From positions 12,222,001 to 12,286,000 of the forward strand of contig NC_079419.1 in the NCBI RefSeq assembly GCF_026213295.1: a DNA stretch of 64,000 nucleotides, read 5' to 3'. The position numbers and the translations under genes are program-made. The notes beneath the pieces were generated by a model. It was not told the DNA's origin, did not search any database, and saw only the letters and a list, made by a program, of their open reading frames with translations. The stretch comes from Gadus chalcogrammus (Eukaryota > Chordata > Actinopteri > Gadiformes > Gadidae). Positions 20,453-57,720 of this stretch are shown here, piece after piece (position 1 is the stretch's first letter; each line of letters starts with the position of its first letter).

Positions 20453-23100
20453 GACAAGAATTTAATACCGGCTGCTATATGGGAAAGCAGGCTGCTTTGT
20501 CCGGACAACAATGCCAGGCTAGGACGGAGAATAATCGTTTTTACCTGACCTGTAGGAGGGCCACGCCCTCAACACACAGCCTGGTAGTCCAGGGCTGACA
20601 CTCAAATAGGCAACACAAGACAACACAAATCCAAAGAATTTGGCTCATAGCCCCAGGGGTGGTTTAACCTATAGAACCATCTAGGCTGACATATTTGGTT
20701 TTCTAGTAGAGAGCCCCAACGAAAAACGTCTGTTTACGCCACAATGGAGTCGTGTTTGATGGGCTGAACTCCCAATCGATATGAATAGTATAGTTTGGTC
20801 AACATCTTTGTGTACTAATCAGGGTGCAAGACAATTTATATCACCATTTCAAATCAGATAGTCTCAGATCTGTACAGGCCCAGGAAAGATGGCACATAAC
20901 CAAACCATAACCTGCATAACTCGCTAGCAAAATCCCCAAAATCACATGACTTCTTGTCCCTTGATACCATTGGCTTTGAAGCACAATAATGAAACAAGTC
21001 GTAATCTTCGTAAAAAGGTGCTTTTTATTGTGATATGTCCAGGAGGAAGTTATGCAGTTAAGTCATGAATAAAGTTCACTGTAAAAATATATATACTGCA
21101 ATCAGGAGCACAGTAACATCCCTCTCTCACCTGGGGGCTGGGAGTATTAGACCTTTTATCACGTAGAGAGACTAAGAAATACATCTTTAATCAAGGTAGA
21201 GACTAAGAAATAGACCTTATATCAGGTAGACTAGATGGAAAACGGAGATCACATTTGTGCTAAGTGACATTGCTTTGGCCTTTTAAGTCTTGTACCGTAC
21301 AGAACGACAAGAATAGAATTTACTCGACAGTCAACGAAGGAGGATCGTGTTCTAAAATGAACTGAAAAAAAGGGTGAAGAACCAGGAAGAATAATCCTAG
21401 GAACTGCAGTGTTTTAACTTTGTTTAAATAGAAATGGAAAACCGGTGGCAATGTGGTAAGGTGAACGGATACGCCCAGAAGTTTAAAACAATGGAGGACA
21501 GTCATCCACCACACAAACACACATCAAGAAAAAAGGAAAAAACATGGCGGATCCCTCCGAGAGGAGGACCTGATTGAGAACTCAAACCGCAAAAAGGTAA
21601 CCGAGAGGGGCATTACTGTGCATGAGAAAGAAAAAACCCAAATCAGGTGGATAACTTGTAATATGCAGCTTCTTCCCAAACCAAAATACTGACAAACGGG
21701 TAACTATAAAAATATCACAATGGTACGATCGAAATGTTAACAGAAGTCGAGAGAATAAAAGTAGAATGAACACTGAACTTTTTTTTGTTTGTGTAAAAAC
21801 AACATTGCACCAAAAAAACAGCATCAGAGCGTAACGCTCACCGTCCAAAACTTCTTCCAACGGATATACCAACGAATAAAATTAAGCTGAACAGAGTTCA
21901 ACACGCCCACGGGAGCAGCATCAGACAAATATTTCCGTGGAAGTACTGATGACCAAATAAAAGTCAAAATGTACAACCAGGATTTCAAACGAAAACAAAC
22001 AGAATGACGGGCGGATGTGATTGGCTTCGCTTATCCTGATGACCACTTCCTGTTTGTGTTAACACCAGGCTGATGCAGCCAGCCAATCAGATTCTTCCAA
22101 TGAGTCCACCAATGAGCATCAAACGGAAACATTCAAAACCGGGTGGGGAAAAACAGTGAGCGAGGTGACACTATAAAACACCACAGTGACCTTATGAATG
22201 TAGATTGCTTTGAATGCGTCCACAGGCAGTAAGGCATCCGGGCCGCAGAGAGGGCTCACAGTCCTGCAGAAGAGCCTCGACACAGAGCCTCCACAGGGTC
22301 CCGAGGGCTGGCCAGACATGTTGGGGAAACCTTTTTCAGCCGGGCAACATTTTTTGAACTTTTATTTTGAAAGGCCAAACTGATAATTTGCCTCAGATTC
22401 AATAACATGGAGAGGATAAAAGGGGAGTACATTACTTGGCTGCTTTTTTCCCCACCACCCCTCCTTTTGAATCACTAGTTCCCATTAGGTCTAATTAAGG
22501 GGAGCCTTCTGAATAGCTAACCATAACAACAGCAAACATCAAATGGCTGAAACAACAAACAAGTCTAATAGCAGGTCCCTAAGGATCGGGCCAGCCCTAG
22601 TCAGAACCAACCCTGGGAGGTGGTCTTTGTCAAGTGCTCTAGCCTCCTAAACAACACACACCACCCAGCTGGGAAGGACTCTCCTCCACCCCCACCCCCA
22701 CCAGAAAGAAGGTTATTGCCATGGTAACGGATGTTTTCAGCACTCTGGGTTTCTGTGTGTGCGTGGCTCCTCTATGACTTAGGCACTGAGGTGAAGAGAA
22801 GTCGGGAGAGTCTGGGCAGGTGAAAGCCACACACCGGTTTGTTTTAGAGAAAGAAAAAGGTCAGGTGAAACGCTGATCATATGTAGGGAGTGCTTTCACA
22901 CAATCCAGACTCCACCCATCCTAATGCTATCCAACACTCTCCAGCGAGACTACTCGTTTGATCAAATAAAAGTACTTAGAAGGAAAATGATGTAACTTTA
23001 AAACATGGCACTCGACTCTATCCTCTGTAGGATTCCACATCATTTGAAGCAACGAAAGGGATACCTTTGCAACTGTATACAGGCAAGTCGTGGCGACAGA

Positions 23101-23114
23101 GCTCCCTCTAGTGG
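23101..23114 (-). promoter_or_regulatory. CTCF-like motif (13 of 14)
   Basis: The reverse complement reads CCACTAGAGGGAGC, pointing left, within the presumed ctdspl 3' UTR. Confidence 0.35.
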
Positions 23115-23676
23115 TGAGAGACCAAATCGCATCTAGAAATCATTGCATCTCAACTAGAATTAAAACTATTTTCAAGGATCACCTACAACATGGGATCCAA
23201 ATATGTTCAAATGTACCGCCGGATTTCCGCCTGATTGCCAAATAAGCTTAATTCGCACTAGAGATTGTACCGTCCTATTTGGCGAATGAGACGGAGGCTA
23301 GTGTTTTGTTGAAATGGGCGGACGTCGACAGTAATAAAAATGGCACAGGTTTATGTTTTTAAATTCAAACCCAGAGATTGATAGAAGATGAACATTCGGG
23401 CTATTATATTTTACCGTTCACAATTGCAAACATACTCCTGTTACTCGGGAACGAAACGCTATTCTACAACTACGATTGAAGAAGTACAATGAAAAAGAAA
23501 GAAAACCACGTCTATATAATGGCACGAGCAAAAAAAGGGAAAGAAAGTAAATGTCAGGAGACGAGGGATGGTTTGAAAGTCATAGTATTTGACGGATCCG
23601 TGTGTCGGTGTGTATACCGCCCCGTCCACGTTAAAGCATATATTGTCAGTTTGAAAAGATTGAAGTACTCTGTGGT

Positions 23677-23703
23677 GGGGGGGGGGGGGGGGGGGGGGGG
23701 GGG
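23677..23703. repeat. poly-G tract (27 nt)
   Basis: Uninterrupted G run. Confidence 0.97.
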
Positions 23704-24507
23704 AGCACGGCATGTACAAAACACAGCCCCCTTTAAAAACATTCACACAAAGGCACTTCACTCGGTAGGAAAAGCAAAAAGGAGACGCGTGGGGGTCTTT
23801 TCTACGACCAGAGACTACCTGCATAGCACAAACACAGGGACCCCCCGGCCTCCGTCCCGTTCTCTCCCCCCTTCAAACCCTTTCAGAGCGCCTTTCAGAC
23901 CGCAGGAACAAAAATACAACAACCGTTGAATTAATTTTCTTTCTTTTGGTTTTTAAAATAAGCACTTCGCCAAATAGTAAAATCCTGTCTGCTGCAGAGT
24001 TGTGTTATTCTTTTCCTCTTCCTCGTCTCCCCCCCCCCCCCCCCCCCACACCACGACGGTATGAAGGACCCCCGTCTCCGGTCCTCAGAGGAGGGGGGAC
24101 TGCACGGATACGGAGCCCAGTCTGTTTCCACCGTCCGCGGGGAACTCTTTTTGTACAGAGATGTCCGGTCTCCAGCAGGTCACAGAGAGGAGAGGAAGGT
24201 TCAGGTAGAAGTATAGCATTGTTTTAGTTTTTTCTTTTTTTCCACAGTGAGACTCCATGGGCACCCCCTAGTGGGCGCAACCAGGGGGTGCACGGGCACG
24301 TGTACATGTGTGAGAGAGAGAGAGAGGTTCTGCCTGAGTTCTGAGTCAGATGTGTGGGAGTGTGAGGAGAGGGGAGGGAGCAAGGGAGTTGGAGTTGGGG
24401 GAGGGGGGGGGCATCAGCGAGAGAGACACACACAGGCCTGGGGGGGCTGGGTACACGCTGGTGGCCCCGCGAGGAGCAGGTGGCGGAGGGAGCCGCCGGT
24501 GGTCCTG

Positions 24508-37636
<13,129 letters not shown>

Positions 37637-38110
37637 TGCGACGGATGCGGGTTTCCTTTACAGTTGTGAATGTTTGTCTTATCCAGCAACCGAGCCCGCT
37701 TCTTGTGCAAGCTAACTAGTTAAGCTAGTGGGTCTAAAGGCGCGGAGAACCTGCGAGCCCCCAGAGCCAGCAGGCTTAGCGGCCGATCAGAGGCGTCGTT
37801 GTGGCGGCGGCGCGAACCAGCAACCAGCTAGCACCGTCGGAAGAGGAGGGTGGGATCCTGGTCGACCTGGTTGTCATTTAGGGCATTACACCACCAAAAA
37901 TGCCTCCTCTGTTAATGTCAACAGATGTAAACAATGATCTTGGTCGACCACTCATCCAACACGAGTGTGTGTATTGTGTGACGAACGGTCCGATGCTGGA
38001 TCTGAACTGGCTCCGAGTTAGCTTAGGTTAGCCTGGTTAGCTGCGTGAATCCACTGAGAAAAATGTGACGGCGTGCCTTGTGAACCGCGCGAACAGGATC
38101 CGGGAGATTA
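37637..38110 (-). promoter_or_regulatory. putative ctdspl 5' UTR and promoter
   Basis: GC-rich, CpG-containing sequence directly upstream of the ctdspl ATG, with a GGCGGCGGCGCG word near 37805. No TATA box is seen. The start site is not determined. Confidence 0.4.
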
Positions 38111-40278
38111 TCGTCCAAACACACGATCGAAACTAACTCAGGATGCAAATAAAAATAAAATTCGATGTTACAGCAGAGACTTTTCAAAGGAATTGGTCAT
38201 CAGTGTGGGGCCAACATGCCCAGTGCGCAACATGGAGGCTTTATGTATTTTGAGATCCATCTGAAGCGGGGGCATCCAGTGTGGGAGGGGGCGGTTTCTA
38301 GGATGGAGTCTCCTTGTGGAACCGGAGCTCCTCCACGACAATGAATAGCCCTAGATGGATGGGTGCAGCTTTAACTTGCTTCTCTGGTCCTGTTTGTAAA
38401 GTTTGGCCCGAGTGTAACGAGTAACAAGAAAATAATTATGTTATAATTAAACTTTCCGTTTTTAAGTTGATCAAATTCAAAAATGTGATAATAATTATAA
38501 ATCGTAAACCTCTTAAAGAGCACGCCTTCCCTCTAGTGGTGAATCAGAAGAATAGCTTAAAACGCGTCAGAACTGATGCTCTTGATAGGGAGTACCACGG
38601 CGTCTCCCGCCATTCCTTTACTATCAGCCATGAACACACAAACACACGTTTATTATCAGCACACACACACACATACAGCCTCGCTCTTCCTGCTTTTTAA
38701 AATATCGATTAGGCCTATCAGAAACCTCAAGACTTTATTGAAAAACGTTAAAAAGCAAACGCTTTTAAGTATATTCATATCCCTCATGCATGTAGAAGAC
38801 GTGTTACGACGCAGCAGAAGCCTTCACATATATTCCCATATATTAAACTCAGTTCATTTCCTCTCGCTCAGAGCAGCAGCAGCAGCAGCAGTGGCCCCGT
38901 TTTGCGCATCGGTACCGTTCGCTGCCGCTTGATGGACACCTACAGGATCCCCCCTTCAACCCCCTACCCCCCTACTCGCGACGGCTGCGTTGGAGTTCTG
39001 AAGATAAATATGCCCCCCCCCCTCCCCTGTCCTCGCGATGAGCGTGCGGCGTCTTTCGCTGTTTGGTGCTTGCGATCACAGGCAGCTGCACGGTGAAGCC
39101 CACCGTGTAGACCGGATGAACTAGAGACACCCCGTGTTCTTTCTTTTATTATTTCGGACGTAGCGGATACAAGGTTAGTAAAACAAAATAAATAAAATAA
39201 ACACATCTTCTTTTAATGTATCTCTCATGTAAAGTGAATAGGCCCTGTAAAAAAACAAAACAAGACAATGAGTGATTGTGTTCTGCACACAGCTATTAGA
39301 CTACCAGTTTGTATTGTGGTGCATTTGATTTGTATGCAAGGCATGGCACCATCAACCGAATGGGGGAGATTTGTTATTCCAACTCCCCTTAACTTCCACA
39401 ACTTCGTAGCTGCGGGGCACAAAAAAGCTGTACAAATACAAAGACACACCTTGATCAGACTGGTACGTGGGCTCACGAATCCGACATAATATACAATATA
39501 GTCCTTCCCAGTATAATAATGGTATAATAAGTGTTTTTCGTTCTTAAATGTCCATAAATGCGCCTCTCTCGGTCATTCTGGTGCTAATTGCGCACTGTGG
39601 GAGCGTATGAGAGGAGTCCAGTGCGTCGACGTGGTATCACATAGCACTGCAGCTGCCAGCCCTGCCCGGCTGCACGGCCCACCAACTGTACTGGGCTATA
39701 ATAGGAAGGAGCTAGGGTTGCCGCAGCTGACGGTGCCGATTCCGTGCAGCCAGTGCAGTCCTTTAAAGTCACTCCTCTGCTGCGACTACGCGTGGCCCCT
39801 CATCACTTGAGCGAAGAGACCCCGGTCCCTTCACCGGAGTCTAAAATGGAGCGTTGCCTTGATCCATGTTTGTGTTAGAGAAGCAGCTAATAAACGTGTG
39901 GTTTTTCAGGTTTGTATTGTTTTTTGGAGACAGTTTGCAATCTAATAAACGACATGCACAAACATTTATCAAATCAAGTTATTGTGTATTGTACATAATT
40001 ATAAATGATGAAGTTACCAAAATGGCCTGATAGCCAAATAATGATTAATTCCTATGTTGTGTTCTGGTCCTTTCAAAACCTATGTACATCGAATATTAAC
40101 TAAAGTTTAAATCAGTGTTTCAGACTACCAAATGAAGCAATGACATCCTCCTAAAATATGATGACCTAAAATAACTTAAACAGAACTTAATTGGGCACCG
40201 TTTTGACAGCTTTCCTAGATGTCCACTCTAGTTCTGGACTGTTTATATGAATTACGCAGGTCGTGTGTGAGAACCAGG
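38111..40278. other. ctdspl-hhatl intergenic region
   Basis: No coding exon recognised. Present: a CTCF-like word on the minus strand at 38526-38539 (CCACTAGAGGGAAG, 13 of 14), a CAG run near 38873-38890, and a GC-rich stretch with CAGCTG E-boxes and GGGCTATAATAGG around 39645-39740. The last stretch could be a distal hhatl promoter. This is inference only. Confidence 0.4.
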
Positions 40279-47940
<7,662 letters not shown>

Positions 47941-48695
47941 AACGGACAAAAAGGAAAACTCCATTTTCTTTTTTAGTAAGAGACTCTATCTACAACAAGC
48001 CCTCGTAAACGTACCACCACTGGCTCGCTCTGTGCCGAACGATACCACGACAGCTCGTCAACCAACAACGTTTACAATTCTGAAATGTTTTCATTAAATT
48101 TTCTGCTTTTGTTTGTCGGAGGAAGAAAAACGAGAAAAGATCTCAAACTGTCTTTATCCTGAAGTGCACTTGCTGAAGATAATCACCTCAACATTGTCTG
48201 GAACCTCACTCGCCGATAGATGCATTTTGTATTTTTATCGTAACAAAAAGAAAACATTTTAACCCACACTTGCCTGCCGTATACATTTTATAAAGATGAG
48301 TTAATATATTGGATATTATGCGGTGCTGTATAGGGAAAACTCCTGGTACTATTATATTGAATGTTTTTAATGTACTGAAACTGTTGAGGAGATGGGAGAT
48401 CTTCTGCTGTCATTTTTATTTTATAGAGGGCATCACACTTAAGGCATCATGCACATTACACATGTTTACAGCTTGCTTAGCATTTCTTCGTAGCTAAACT
48501 GGGACAAACTGACAAAGGAGCTGATTGTAAGTGATAGGTGAAAGTTGTGTGTTTGGCAAACTGTCAAATATGCAGAGGACGCCATACTGGACTAGTATTT
48601 GATCGAGCAGAGAATGTATTATTCAATCTAGGTTTACATGACTTAATGATTTATTTTGGTCTACAGCACTGAGACATAGCCACACTGGAAATAAA
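47941..48695 (+). other. hhatl: hhatl 3' UTR with AATAAA
   Basis: Non-coding sequence after the TAA at 47938-47940. AATAAA at 48690-48695 is a candidate polyadenylation signal. Confidence 0.45.
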
Positions 48696-50120
48696 AACAG
48701 GGCCTGACTACTACACCACGACCGCTGCCGTCATTATCTCTCTGCGGGAGATTAGCTTTGACATTTACCCCTAGCCAGACTGTCCCTCTCTCCCATGACA
48801 CTGGCTTGGAACATACCATAATAACTTGACTATAAATGGAATTCAAGCTACGCAGGGATTCTTGGTTCTGAGTGTCATTGTGCCTGTCACCAGAATCGAT
48901 CATATTTTCTACTTGACTTTCAGATGATGGAAAAATGTATGTTGTCAAAGCTCATATTTGAAAGCCTCTTATTTAAATGGTTTTACTTTATTTGCTTGGT
49001 CAAGTATAGAGATGAGATGGTGTGACCGAATTAAAAAAAATGGTTGGAAAAAAGTTGTTGATTTGCACTTTGCTTATGCAGAAAGAGTAAAAGGATGTTA
49101 TTTCTCCAACTTTCCATAAAACATTTAATACACACACACGTATCTTTAAAATTAAATTAAAAAAAACACTCAAGTTAACTCTTAGAATCGGTAGGAAATT
49201 ACCATCTGTCACCACAAGATGGCGGCATGAACCCTGCTGCTCTCGTTAAAATCCTGTAAAAATTAAAAGACGGTTGAAAAAAATTTGTTAACATATTTTT
49301 TTCCATTGTCATTCAAAGAAAACACCAAGTTAGATGGCCAAAAAATTAAATCTTCAGTGTCACAAAGTGTATTGCTAATGCAAGCGTTAATAATCAACAT
49401 TCTTCTGATGTCATTGGCAGATATATTAAATAAAACTTTACGTTCAAATAAATCCTTTGAGCCAAAGTACAAGGGCAACATATTTGAAAAGATGCGTTTA
49501 AAATAGGTATTACTAGAAAGGTTGGATGTATGGCCCCATGAATTAATGTCTGAAACCATCCTATTACTCAGTACATACGTCATAGTTCTCAAATAGTCGT
49601 ACTGACGTGTTAAAGGCTGGGAAATATCAAAATGGTGGTTAGCTCTCTGTCTAGTCTCCCGACCTCAGTTCTAGAATCTTCTTGTAGGGTAAAATCATAA
49701 TGGAAGAATGTAGAAACAGCTAGATAGACATAGAAATAAGTAGCATGACCTCTGGTGGTATTGCCCCCACAACCCCACCACCAACATCAACCACCACCAC
49801 CACTATTACCACCCGCCCCAACCACCGCCCCATCAACCACTACTAACACCACCACCACTAAATCCATCACCACCACCACCACCACCAGTATAACCAACAC
49901 CCTCAACCGCCACCGCCCCCCACCACCAACTGACACAGCCTGAACCCCACCCACAAACACCACAGCCCGTCCCACACCACTACCACCAACACCACCGCCA
50001 TGATCACCGTCACCACCACCATCAGCTGTTGGATAGGGGGAGGGGCTGTTTGGTAGCTGCGTCCCCATGCCTACACACTTGCCCTGCCTGGCTACCTCCA
50101 GCTTTACGCAGACCCCTTTC
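48696..50120. other. hhatl-klhl40 intergenic region with CCA/CAC-rich stretch
   Basis: AT-rich, no exon. From about 49760 to 50030 the sequence is an imperfect CCA/CAC trinucleotide-rich low-complexity block. ORFs there are repeat artefacts. Confidence 0.6.
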
Positions 50121-50128
50121 TATAAATA
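50121..50128 (+). promoter_or_regulatory. TATA box, candidate klhl40 core promoter
   Basis: TATAAATA (in CTTTCTATAAATACC) lies 203 bp before the klhl40 ATG. A CAGCTG E-box follows at about 50165. The CTATAAATA core also resembles an MEF2 site. A muscle-type TATA promoter is plausible but inferred. Confidence 0.5.
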
Positions 50129-50330
50129 CCACCCCCCTGACTCGCACAGGGTGACGGCCGGAGACAGCTGGCTGTTAGAAGTAGCCAACCAGCGACTACC
50201 ATCATACGGTGAGCGTCTCACCCCTGAAGCACACACTCTCTGCCCCCTGCTCTTCGTTCGGTGAGGCCGATCTTCTCCAGCCCTCCCTGAACACATCCCC
50301 CCACACCAGGAGAAGGAGCAGGGAACCCCC

Positions 50331-54818
<4,488 letters not shown>

Positions 54819-55151
54819 GTTAAATGTGCCAACTCTCTTCAATGTACGCGTTACCATGGGGTAACCGATGTCACCAGCCTGTGTTTACTTTGTTTATGAA
54901 CATCATCGATAGTGTAATTAATTAAGACTCCATTAATGCGTGTATTGTACAGCAGGGGGCGACAAATACGATATAACCAAATATAGAAGCAGAAGAATGC
55001 TGTTCATTAGATAAGTCATGATCAGAGAAAACTTTAACACAATTGTTGTACAAAAGCGCTTGACTCGACTGTTTCTACATCCATTTTTCTTACATTGTTC
55101 CATTGTGCTTTCTTTATAACCTTTTTGTGCTATTTATGTGGTGGAAATAAA
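54819..55151 (+). other. klhl40: klhl40 3' UTR with AATAAA
   Basis: The TAA at 54816-54818 is followed by AT-rich non-coding sequence and AATAAA at 55146-55151. Confidence 0.55.
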
Positions 55152-56749
55152 ATGATGACATAAACATCAGCTTTAAAGTGCAAAACACTCAATGCAGGCA
55201 AGCCCACAATGCATATAGGTTTATTGATGTGACTTTCTCTTCAATGATATTTACATTACTATGTCCATATACTGTACATGAGGATTAAGTGTTCAATACA
55301 AATAGCAACAATAGTACACACATGTCGAAACAGCTACACGGATACAACGCAAATAGAGTCAGGTACGAACACAAACTACGTTGTAAACATTGATTTCCAG
55401 TCATCCAAGTCATCCCCATAAAACGTAATAAATCTCTTTATTCAGACTATATACACTTTCCCCTTATATACACAACGTGTGACTTTAGGTCTGAGGTAGC
55501 CTACTTTTATCTTCTACACTCCTGTGGCCACTGGCTACAGAATAGTCCCATCTGCTGAACAAAATGCCTTTACAGTAGAAAAAAAGAAGATCGACATTAA
55601 ACAGGCGATGAGTCCACGGGAAGAACGGCCACGATGGTTTACGGACGCTTCCACCATTAATATTTTACATTGTAGTGGCCCAGTGGAAAGGGCTGTTTCT
55701 TTAAATTGTATAAAATAGAGTAGAGTTTGTTAGAACAGAGTAGAGTACAGATGACAATAGAACAGAGTACATTCAAATAGAGTAGAATAGAATATAACAC
55801 AGATGAGAATTGTAGAATAGAACAGATTGGAGTGGAATAAAACAAAAAATAGTACAAGATGTTGATAAACTAATCTATCCCCCACATTTGCTGATAAAGA
55901 TAAAAGATAAGATAAGGATAATTATTATTCTATTATATTCTATTCTATTATATTATATATTATATTCAATTATAATGGTATAAAATAATAGAACTATAAC
56001 TATACAAATAGAGTATTGTTGAAATTAATATAGCATGGAACAGAACATAGTAGAGTAGAGTAGAAGAGAAAAGTACAGTAGAAAACAACAGAACCGAGGA
56101 GAATCTAATAGAATAGAACAGAGTGTAGGGAACATAACAGTGTAGAGCCTAACTCGACGATGAACACATCCCCCCCCTCTATTCACCAATATGCTAACAG
56201 AAACACCAGGTTTGTGAACTCCTAACAGAACCCATCTGGCCGCGAGGTTCTGAAGACTCGATGACGTGAGTGACTGCAGAGTGTACCGGGCTCTCCAGGG
56301 CAGATAAAAGCCTGGGTAACCCGAGTGAGAGAGAGGGTTCACAAGCCTTATGGCTGGTCGGCTCTCCGCCGGAATGGAATCTGGCCGTAATTCAACAACA
56401 CAAGCATGTCTTGTGTAAGCTGTCGATTGCCTTAAGGAATGCATTACGGGCATCAGCCACGCCATAGGCTCCAACCCCGTGGTAGCGTGGGGGGGGGGGG
56501 GAAACCAGCGCCGCGCCGAATCGATTGGTTCATAATGGGACCCGCATAAGTGGGCTAGGTATCAGTAACCTAGCAACTCAAATCGATAGGTCAAGCGCTT
56601 TGATTGCTCCCATGTAAACACAGTGCTCGGACAAGACGCCTGCCTCCAAAATCAATACACCTGGAGCATCAATACGCTAAACGACGTCTCTCGCGACCCA
56701 ATCAGGGTCTCTCCGAGTCCCCGCCGGGCACCGGATGATGCATAGTCTG
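55152..56749. repeat. klhl40-vipr1 gap with AGAGTAGA/TAGAACAGA low-complexity block
   Basis: From about 55715 to 56130 there is an imperfect purine-rich repeat of words such as AGAGTAGA, AATAGAACAG and ATTCTATTAT. A 13-nt G tract lies at 56489-56501. No gene is seen, and any vipr1 3' UTR end is undetermined. Confidence 0.6.
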
Positions 56750-57344
56750 AGGGGCCGCTCACACTAGGGCCGTTTGCCTGTTCCGTGCTGCAGGAAGATT
56801 CAGCACGATTCCCCCCCTCCCCACTCCCCCCGCTGGCCCGTGGTCACACTGCTCCCAAAGGCCATGGCCTGGGCACGATTGCTCCTTCATACATACGTCA
56901 TCACATCGTAATACGATAAATACGTCATCACCAAGCGTCCTCGCCGCCATAACAACAATGGAGAACAACAACGTGAATGCAGTCGTCGGCCCAAATTTCA
57001 AGCAAACACTCGACTTCACTATCGCACCAACGTAAACCCTCTCGTGAACCGCTTGCCGCCATTGGTTAAATGATTGTTGTGGGGAAGAAGGGCATGGACC
57101 TATAAAGAAAGAAGGGTCGCGCAAGGACTACGTCATCCAGCTCACGTTGCGTATCCGCGCATGTGCGCGTGTCATCTCATTATCATCTGTACTTTGGCCA
57201 CGGCACACCTCCCAAGTGTGCTGTGGCCAAGGGGCTATTCCGTGCTGGAATACGGATGGCGTGGTCACACTAGCCAAACGTTCTAGACTTTAGTATGCAA
57301 ATGAGCTCGGGCACGGGGCCGCGGCCCTAGTGTGAGTGGCCCCT
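56750..57344. mobile_element. 595-bp non-autonomous DNA element with 23-bp TIRs
   Basis: The left end AGGGGCCGCTCACACTAGGG (56750-56772) and the right end 57322-57344 are reverse complements with one mismatch in 23. Sub-terminal words (TTCCGTGCTG, GTGGTCACACT) are also repeated inside. No transposase ORF and no clear target duplication. Confidence 0.8.
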
Positions 57345-57494
57345 GAGAGTGATAGATATTCCCTTCTTTAACCTGACATTCATCTTAATAGCTTGAATCC
57401 TATAATTCGGTGTCCGGGTTGAACTTTGTTGGAAACGGCGACGTCGTCAACGCCCCCTTCTAGAAACCAACCTCAAAGGGAGGGGCGGCGGCGG

Positions 57495-57720
57495 CTCCAG
57501 ACCCAGGGGGTTTGGGTGGTGTCGGGGCAGGGCTCAGCGGCTCCAGACCCAGGGGGTTTGGGTGGTGTCGGGGCGGGGCTCAGCGGCTCCAGACCCAGGG
57601 GGTTTGGGTGGTGTCGGGGTGGGGCTCAGCGGCTCCAGACCCAGGGGGTTTGGGTGTTGTCAGGGCGGGGCTCAGCGGCTCCAGACCCAGGGGGTTTGGG
57701 TGTTGTCAGGGCGGGGCTCA
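57495..57720. repeat. 46-bp minisatellite, 4.9 copies, ending at the vipr1 stop codon
   Basis: Units starting CTCCAGACCCAGGGGGTTTG occur at 57495, 57541, 57587, 57633 and 57679, an exact 46-bp period with few substitutions. The array stops with GCGGGGCTCA, and its last three bases are the vipr1 stop (TGA on the minus strand). Confidence 0.95.

Larger units (their letters stand above)
21024..24507 (-). other. ctdspl: probable long 3' UTR of ctdspl
   Basis: No exon of either strand fits between the ctdspl stop codon and the plcd1 3' end. AATAAA on the minus strand (TTTATT at 21024-21029) is a candidate polyadenylation signal, giving a UTR of about 3.5 kb. It contains a 27-nt poly-G tract (23677-23703) and a 19-nt poly-C tract (24029-24047), given in plus-strand bases. 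The extent is inferred. Confidence 0.45.

Noticed and set aside
21582..21872. 96-aa minus-strand ORF between plcd1 and ctdspl
   Set aside because: No family resemblance. It is AT-rich, lies in the presumed ctdspl 3' UTR and shows no splice context.
23489..23929. 146-aa plus-strand ORF with poly-Gly
   Set aside because: Contains a translated 27-nt G tract. No domain, and antisense to the presumed ctdspl 3' UTR.
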